Positions 59,425 to 64,000 of a stretch of DNA of 64,000 nucleotides are shown here, one piece after another (the first letter of the stretch is position 1; each line of letters starts with the position of its first letter). The notes under the pieces are model-generated. The model made no database searches. It saw nothing but the letters and a program-made list of their open reading frames with translations, and was not told where the DNA came from. The stretch is from Solicola gregarius (GTDB lineage: Bacteria > Actinomycetota > Actinomycetes > Propionibacteriales > Nocardioidaceae): assembly GCF_025790165.1 (NCBI RefSeq), contig NZ_CP094970.1, forward strand, positions 682,001 to 746,000, written 5' to 3'. The position numbers and the translations under genes were made by a program.

Positions 59425-60414
59425 TCAGACGGCGACCAGCTCCTCACTCAGCACCCAGAGGCGCTCGGCGGAGGCGGGATCGATGGAGTGCGACATCGCA
59501 TCGGTCGGCGGCCCGTCAGGGGACATCGGCCTCGGCTCGTCGTCCAACGGCGAGATGTCGTTGTCCCTGAGGTAGACCCCGCCGATCTCGGCGAGCAGCG
59601 GGCTGGTGGCCGCGAAGACGGTCGTGCTCGCCCCCTGCTGGGGCGTCTTCTTGCCATGCGCGGGATCGATGATCGGCCGGCCGGCGTCATCGACGAGCCC
59701 CATTGCGCGCAGACCTTCCGCACCGGCCGCGCTGTTCAGGGCCGTGCCGACGACGATGCCCGGGTGCACCGCGTACGCGTTGACCCCTTCGCTCGCCAAC
59801 CGGCGGTCCAGCTCGACGGCGAACAGGACGTTCGCGAGCTTGGACTGGGCGTACGCAACGTTGGGGTCGTACGAGCCGTCGGCGAAGTGCGGGTCGTCCC
59901 AGCGGATCTCGCCGAACCTCTGCGCGCCGGACGACACATTGACCACCCGTGCGCGACCCGCCGCGCGTAGCGCGGGCAGTAGGCCGAGAGTCAAGTGGAA
60001 GTGCCCGAGATGGTTGGTCGCAAACTGCACCTCGTAGCCACGCGCATCAGAGACGAGCTCGGCAGGTGCCGGCACACCGGCGTTGTTGATCAGGATGTGC
60101 AGTGGATGACCGAAGTCGAGCCAGCGGCCGGCGAAGGCGTCGATCGACGCCGGGTCGAGTAGATCCAGCTGACTGACGACGACGCGCTCGATTCCCGCGA
60201 CCGCGGCCGTCGCGCGGTCGACGTTGCGGGCCGCGACCGTGACCGACGCACCGGCACTGGCCAGGGCACGAGTGGCCTCCAGACCGATTCCCGCGTGGCC
60301 ACCGGTGATGACGACGTTCGTGCCGGACAGGTCTACGCCGGCAACGACGTCGGCGGCGGTCGAGGCCGCATCGAAGCCGGTTCCGATGGGGTGCTGCTTG
60401 GTCGACATGCTCAT
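59425..60414 (-). CDS. Short-chain dehydrogenase/reductase (retinol dehydrogenase-like)
   Basis: The product is 329 aa from ATG 60414 (ATG 60408 possible). Cofactor loop TGGHAGIGLE, NNAGVPAP, NVSSGAQ, and catalytic YAQSK. The long C-terminal part is typical of the RDH/WW-oxidoreductase group. NAD(P)-dependent oxidation or reduction of a ketone or alcohol. Leads into the aldo/keto reductase gene on the same strand (order AKR-SDR), so both are probably under the TetR at 61.6 kb. Confidence 0.92.
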   Translation of the reverse strand: MSMSTKQHPIGTGFDAASTAADVVAGVDLSGTNVVITGGHAGIGLEATRALASAGASVTVAARNVDRATAAVAGIERVVVSQLDLLDPASIDAFAGRWLDFGHPLHILINNAGVPAPAELVSDARGYEVQFATNHLGHFHLTLGLLPALRAAGRARVVNVSSGAQRFGEIRWDDPHFADGSYDPNVAYAQSKLANVLFAVELDRRLASEGVNAYAVHPGIVVGTALNSAAGAEGLRAMGLVDDAGRPIIDPAHGKKTPQQGASTTVFAATSPLLAEIGGVYLRDNDISPLDDEPRPMSPDGPPTDAMSHSIDPASAERLWVLSEELVAV

Positions 60415-60443
60415 AGGTCCTTTCTCGGTTGACGATCAAGGAA

Positions 60444-61481
60444 TCAGGCGGCTGCCCGCTCGTCGACCGGCCGGCGGCGCAGGCTCGGGCTCGCGAGAGC
60501 CGGGGGGACGTACGCGGCCACGTCGCGGGTTCCGATGTCGGTGCCCGGAGGGACGATCTCGTCGATCTTGTCGAGGACTTCGTCCGAGAGGGTGAGGTCG
60601 ACGCCAGCGAGCAGGTCGTCGAGGTGGTCCATCGTGCGCGGCCCGACGATCGCGGACGTGACGCCGGGGTGTGCGATGGCGAAGGCGATCGCGAGATGTG
60701 TCAGCTTCACGCCGGCCTCGTCGGCCAAGGAGATGAGCCGTTCGATGACGTCGAGTCGACGCTCGTCGCCGAACTGGTCGGCGAAGGCGGGCATGGCGGC
60801 GCGGCGCAGGTCGGTCTGCTGCCCCTTCCGCACCCGCCCCGTGAGCATCCCTTTCGCGAGCGGGCTCCACACCAACGCACCCATGCCGTAACGCTCGGCG
60901 ACCGGGAGGACCTCGGTCTCGATACCGCGGGCGAGAATCGAGTAGCTCGGCTGCTCCGTACGGAACCGCTGCAGGCCGCGGCGCTCGGCGACCCACTGTG
61001 CTTCCACGATCTCCGACGGCGGCATGGCGGAGCTGCCGATGGCGCGTACCTTGCCGGCACGGACCAGATCGGTGAGAGCCGACAGCGTCTCCTCGATATC
61101 CGTGTCGGGGTCGGGCCGGTGAATCTGGAACAGGTCGACGTGATCGGTGTCCAGACGTCGCAGCGAGTCGTCCAGCGCACGCACCAGCCAGCGCCGGGAG
61201 GCTCCCTGTCGGTTGGGGTCATCGCCCATCGGGAGCCGTGCCTTGGTGGCGAGTACGACGTCGTCGCGACACCTCTTCAACGCCTTGCCGACGATCTCCT
61301 CGGACTCGCCGCCCGAGTACGCGTCGGCCGTGTCGATGAAGTTGATGCCCGCGTCGAGGGCCCGATGGATGATCTTCGTCGCATCCTCGTGGTCGGGGTT
61401 GCCGAACGGTCCGAACATCATCGCGCCGAGCGCGTAGGGACTGACCTTGATGCCGGTTCGTCCGAGCGTGCGGTACTGCAT
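60444..61481 (-). CDS. Aldo/keto reductase
   Basis: The product is 345 aa; ATG 61481 with GGAGG 5 bp upstream. AKR tetrad: Asp in FIDTADAYSGGES, Tyr of the same segment, Lys in VVLATKARLP and His in FQIHRPDPDT. The barrel ends with GVTSAIVGPRTMDHLDDLL. NADPH-dependent carbonyl reduction; AKR11/12-like group. First gene of an operon with the SDR. Confidence 0.94.
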   Translation of the reverse strand: MQYRTLGRTGIKVSPYALGAMMFGPFGNPDHEDATKIIHRALDAGINFIDTADAYSGGESEEIVGKALKRCRDDVVLATKARLPMGDDPNRQGASRRWLVRALDDSLRRLDTDHVDLFQIHRPDPDTDIEETLSALTDLVRAGKVRAIGSSAMPPSEIVEAQWVAERRGLQRFRTEQPSYSILARGIETEVLPVAERYGMGALVWSPLAKGMLTGRVRKGQQTDLRRAAMPAFADQFGDERRLDVIERLISLADEAGVKLTHLAIAFAIAHPGVTSAIVGPRTMDHLDDLLAGVDLTLSDEVLDKIDEIVPPGTDIGTRDVAAYVPPALASPSLRRRPVDERAAA

Positions 61482-61546
61482 GGCTGCCTCCTGAAATGTG
61501 GTCGAGGTGTGCGCCGTTCCGCGATGCCGTAGGCTGAGCGATAACC

Positions 61547-61582
61547 GGAACGCCTTTCCGGAACTATACGGAACACTGTTCC
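61547..61582. promoter_or_regulatory. Two TetR-type operators between akr and the TetR gene
   Basis: GGAAC-GCC-TTTCC at 61547-61559 and GGAACACTGTTCC at 61570-61582; centres 23 bp apart, in the 123-bp divergent region. The spacing of about two helical turns suits cooperative binding of a TetR dimer pair. Confidence 0.6.
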
Positions 61583-61604
61583 AGTTATCAACCCGAGGAG
61601 GGAC

Positions 61605-62195
61605 GTGCCCGACACCGAGTCGACCGAGCGGGCGCCACGCCGGCTTCGCTCCGATGCACAGCGCAACGTCGACGCGGTACGCGCGGCGGCAAAGGCCGTG
61701 TTCGCCGAGGCGGGCGTGGATGCTCCGATGCGGCAGATCGCATCCCGTGCCGGCGTCGGCGTCGGCACCATCTACCGCCACTTCCCGCAGCGCTCGGATC
61801 TGGTCGTCGCCGTGTTTCGGCACGAGGTCGATGCCTGCGCCGACGCCGCCCCGACGCTGGCGGCCGAGTACCCGCCCGGCGAGGCCCTGACCCGGTGGCT
61901 GCGGCGATACCTGGACTTCATCGCTGCCAAGCGCGGGCTCCACACGGCCCTCCACTCGGGCGACCCCGCGTTCGACCCGTTGCCGACGTACTTCTCCGAG
62001 CGCCTGCGTCCCGCGCTCGGCGCACTCCTCGACGCCGCCGCGGCAACCGGTGAGGTCCGCCCCGACGTCGACCCGACGGAGCTGCTGCACGCGATCGCGA
62101 TGCTGTCCGTTCCCGGCAACGCCGACGGGCCCGAGAAGGGACAGCGTATGGTCGAGCTGCTGCTCGACGGACTTCGCTACGGTTCGCGCGCCTAG
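61605..62195 (+). CDS. TetR-family regulator of the aldo/keto reductase module
   Basis: The product is 196 aa from GTG 61605 behind GAGGAGGG. HTH: AQRNVDAVRAAAKAVFAEAG, MRQIASRAGVGVGTIYRHF, PQRSDLVVAVF. The C-terminal domain (RRYLDFIAAKRGLHTAL) is of the SbtR-like TetR_C group. Likely autoregulated and controlling the divergent akr-sdr genes via the adjacent palindromes. Confidence 0.93.
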   Translation: MPDTESTERAPRRLRSDAQRNVDAVRAAAKAVFAEAGVDAPMRQIASRAGVGVGTIYRHFPQRSDLVVAVFRHEVDACADAAPTLAAEYPPGEALTRWLRRYLDFIAAKRGLHTALHSGDPAFDPLPTYFSERLRPALGALLDAAAATGEVRPDVDPTELLHAIAMLSVPGNADGPEKGQRMVELLLDGLRYGSRA

Positions 62196-62204
62196 CGGCA
62201 AGCG

Positions 62205-62909
62205 TCAGGCGACCCGCTCGCCCTGCACGGTGCGGAACGCGTGTGTCGTCGCGAGCGTCGTGATCGGGATCGTGATCAGCAGACCCACGAGGAACACCAG
62301 CGCTCCGACGATGTTGATGCCGACGACGGCGAGCGCGAGCGGCAGCAGTCTCCCGACGTTCGCGGAGACCAGCGATGCGCTCGCCTTGATCGCCGTGATC
62401 GCGTCGTGGTTCTTGTCGAGCACGAAAGCGATCGCGTAATAGGTCAGGAACATGACGACCAGGCCGGGGATGATGAACAGGAGCAGCCCGACCGCCGTCA
62501 GAACGCCGACGATCACCGAGGCAAGCAGCAGCGCCATCACGTTGCGAACATCGAGCGCACCGCCGATCGTCGCCTTGTGGCCGTACGTCTCGTCCAGCGC
62601 GGCCTTCGTCAACACCGCAGTCATCAGAACTGTCACGATCCCGGACAGGATCGAGCCGAGCAGAGCGGCGCCCGAGAACCCTACCGGCTCGGTGACGTCG
62701 TCGATCTCGAGCTCGAAGCCGTTGACGATGAACTCGACCGCAATGCTGATCGCCAGGAAGGCGACTACGAGTCCTAGCCACGGCAACGGATTCGCCCAGA
62801 ACCTCGACCAGCCGAATCCGAGCGCGTCACCGACGCTGAACTCGACCCAGCCGTCGTCGCGCGGACTCCCGTACGGTGGCTCGCCGGCCGCAGATGGGAC
62901 ATCGTTCAT
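62205..62909 (-). CDS. Membrane protein with five to six TM helices (DUF975/DUF4013-like)
   Basis: The product is 234 aa from ATG 62909 (GGAG 5 bp upstream; ATG 62924 possible). A hydrophilic N-terminus ends with VEFSVGDALGFGWSRFWANP, the pattern of glycerophosphoryl-diester-phosphodiesterase-like membrane domains. Hydrophobic hairpins follow, including VVMFLTYYAIAFVLDKNHDAITAI. Function unknown. Convergent with the TetR gene. Confidence 0.82.
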   Translation of the reverse strand: MNDVPSAAGEPPYGSPRDDGWVEFSVGDALGFGWSRFWANPLPWLGLVVAFLAISIAVEFIVNGFELEIDDVTEPVGFSGAALLGSILSGIVTVLMTAVLTKAALDETYGHKATIGGALDVRNVMALLLASVIVGVLTAVGLLLFIIPGLVVMFLTYYAIAFVLDKNHDAITAIKASASLVSANVGRLLPLALAVVGINIVGALVFLVGLLITIPITTLATTHAFRTVQGERVA

Positions 62910-62991
62910 CGGGGCTCCGTTCATCCGGGACGGCGGGCGCTCGTACGTCAGGCAATCGCCGTCAGGCGAACGAGTCAAGCAGGCAGCGCCG

Positions 62992-64000
62992 TCAGAGGCG
63001 CTCGCAGGCCGCCGCGACCCGCTCGTCGGTCGCGGTGAACGCGATCCGTACGTGCCGCGCGCCGGACGCGCCGTAGAAGTCACCCGGCGCGACCAGGATG
63101 CCGCGCTCGGCAAGGGCTGCGACCGTTTCGAGGCACGGCTCGGCACGCGTCGCCCACAGGTAGAGCGCACCCTCGGAGTGGTCGATCCGGAACCCGGCCG
63201 ACTCGAAGGCGGCCCGAAGCCGCTTGCGTCGGTCGGCGTACCTCGCACGTTGCGCGTCGACGTGGGAGTCGTCTTCGAGCGCCGCGACCAGCGCGCCCTG
63301 CTGCGGGCCGGGCATCATCAGCCCGAGGTTCTTGCGTACGGCGAGCAGCTCGGCGATCACGCGCGGGTCGCCGACCGCGAACCCACCTCGATAGCCGGCG
63401 AGGTTGGAGCGCTTCGACAGCGAGTGAACCGCGAGAATGCCGTCGAACGAACCGCCGGACACCTCCTCGTCGAGCACCGACACGGGCGGCTCGCCCTCCC
63501 AGGCGCACTCGAGGTAGCACTCGTCGCTCACCACGAGGGTGCCGCGTTCGCGGGCCCACTCGACGACCTTGCGCAGGTGCTTCGCCGGCAGGATGCGGCC
63601 GGTCGGGTTCGACGGCGAGTTGAGCCACACGATGGCCGGTGCCTGCGGACCGAGTGCTGCGGTCGAGTCGCTGACGACGACATCAGCGCCCGCGAGAGCC
63701 GCACCCACCTCGTACGTCGGGTACGCGAGCGTCGGGATGACGACGGTGTCGCCGGGGCCGACGCCCAGCTGCACCGGCAGACCGGCGATCAGCTCCTTCG
63801 AGCCGATCGCGGGAAGCACGCCCTCGACGTCGACACCATCGAGACCGAAGCGGCGCCCGAGCCAACGTACGACCGACTCACGCAGCTCCGGCGTGCCGAC
63901 CGTCGTCGGATAGCCGGGCGAGTCCGCGGACTCGGCGAGTGCGCGCTGGACGACATCGGGCGTGGAGTCGACGGGCGTACCGATGGAGAGGTCGACGATG
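62992..64000 (-). CDS. dapC: Succinyldiaminopimelate aminotransferase DapC, N-terminus cut by window edge
   Basis: 336 codons are visible, and roughly the first 25-30 residues lie beyond the window. Class I PLP aminotransferase: YPTTVGTPELRESVVRWL, GSKELIAGLP, WLNSPSNPTGRI, VSDECYLE and the PLP lysine in HSLSKRSNLAGYRGG. RHVRIAFTATDERV is near the C-terminus. Homolog of mycobacterial Rv1178. It converts N-succinyl-2-amino-6-ketopimelate to N-succinyl-LL-DAP, between DapD and DapE, both in this window. Confidence 0.92.
   Translation of the reverse strand, partial: IVDLSIGTPVDSTPDVVQRALAESADSPGYPTTVGTPELRESVVRWLGRRFGLDGVDVEGVLPAIGSKELIAGLPVQLGVGPGDTVVIPTLAYPTYEVGAALAGADVVVSDSTAALGPQAPAIVWLNSPSNPTGRILPAKHLRKVVEWARERGTLVVSDECYLECAWEGEPPVSVLDEEVSGGSFDGILAVHSLSKRSNLAGYRGGFAVGDPRVIAELLAVRKNLGLMMPGPQQGALVAALEDDSHVDAQRARYADRRKRLRAAFESAGFRIDHSEGALYLWATRAEPCLETVAALAERGILVAPGDFYGASGARHVRIAFTATDERVAAACERL

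Overview
The window is about 70% GC with dense, mostly ATG/GTG-started genes, and it reads as chromosomal DNA of an actinobacterium. The best fit is the Nocardioidaceae/Propionibacteriales. Two long stretches keep the gene order known from Mycobacterium tuberculosis. 7.3-17.4 kb matches the moeZ / TetR / DUF3107 / ferritin-like / DEAD helicase / ParA block (Rv3206c-Rv3213c region). 32.8-46.5 kb plus dapD and dapC matches the mrp-tatB-anti-sigma-sigE-O-methyltransferase-DUF3117-DivIVA-folP2-LOG-dapE-dapD block (Rv1201c-Rv1232c region). No rRNA, tRNA, CRISPR array, prophage or intact insertion sequence was found.

Layout. 0-7 kb: a nitrogen/nucleobase catabolism cluster with a truncated NCS2 permease, a frameshifted PucR regulator, and the translationally coupled genes allH-allF-allG (DUF2877, FdrA, DUF1116) for an oxamate-carbamoyltransferase-type enzyme. 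7-14.5 kb: ATL-moeZ, TetR, DUF3107, ferritin-like protein, DEAD-box helicase, small membrane protein, L,D-transpeptidase, ParA. 14.6-16.6 kb: four consecutive small two-TM proteins that are clearly paralogous to each other and that I do not recognise. 16.6-25.2 kb: PHP phosphoesterase, DUF6758, MaoC, phosphatase, DUF2332, acyl-CoA dehydrogenase, a LicD-like/methyltransferase fusion and a CitE-type lyase. 25.4-28.7 kb: EamA transporter and an FdhF/YdeP molybdoenzyme. 28.8-32.7 kb: the Hen1-Pnkp RNA repair cassette. 32.8-40.8 kb: MgtE-N/CBS protein, DUF1003, Mrp, TatB, anti-sigma/SigE with a recognisable autoregulatory ECF promoter, O-methyltransferase, DUF1992, secreted C39-like protease, DUF3117. 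41-46.5 kb: crotonase, secreted M14 peptidase, DivIVA-domain protein, FolP2, LOG protein, secreted protein, DapE.

46.6-62.9 kb holds accessory genes placed between the lysine genes dapE, dapD and dapC. They are a NarL-type two-component pair, an Rrf2 regulator with an MFS exporter, an ABC exporter, a VOC protein, a cell-wall hydrolase-like protein, a GntP permease with a class III CoA-transferase, and two oxidoreductase modules, each controlled by a divergent TetR gene with visible palindromic operators.

The most unusual feature at the DNA level is a set of long, nearly perfect hairpins at gene junctions, with arms of 14-44 bp. One is an 88-bp palindrome without a loop. Two distant hairpins share an identical 20-mer arm. 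A 168-bp element with 21-bp terminal inverted repeats looks like a MITE. The best candidates for something undescribed are the four-gene two-TM paralog array and this hairpin family.
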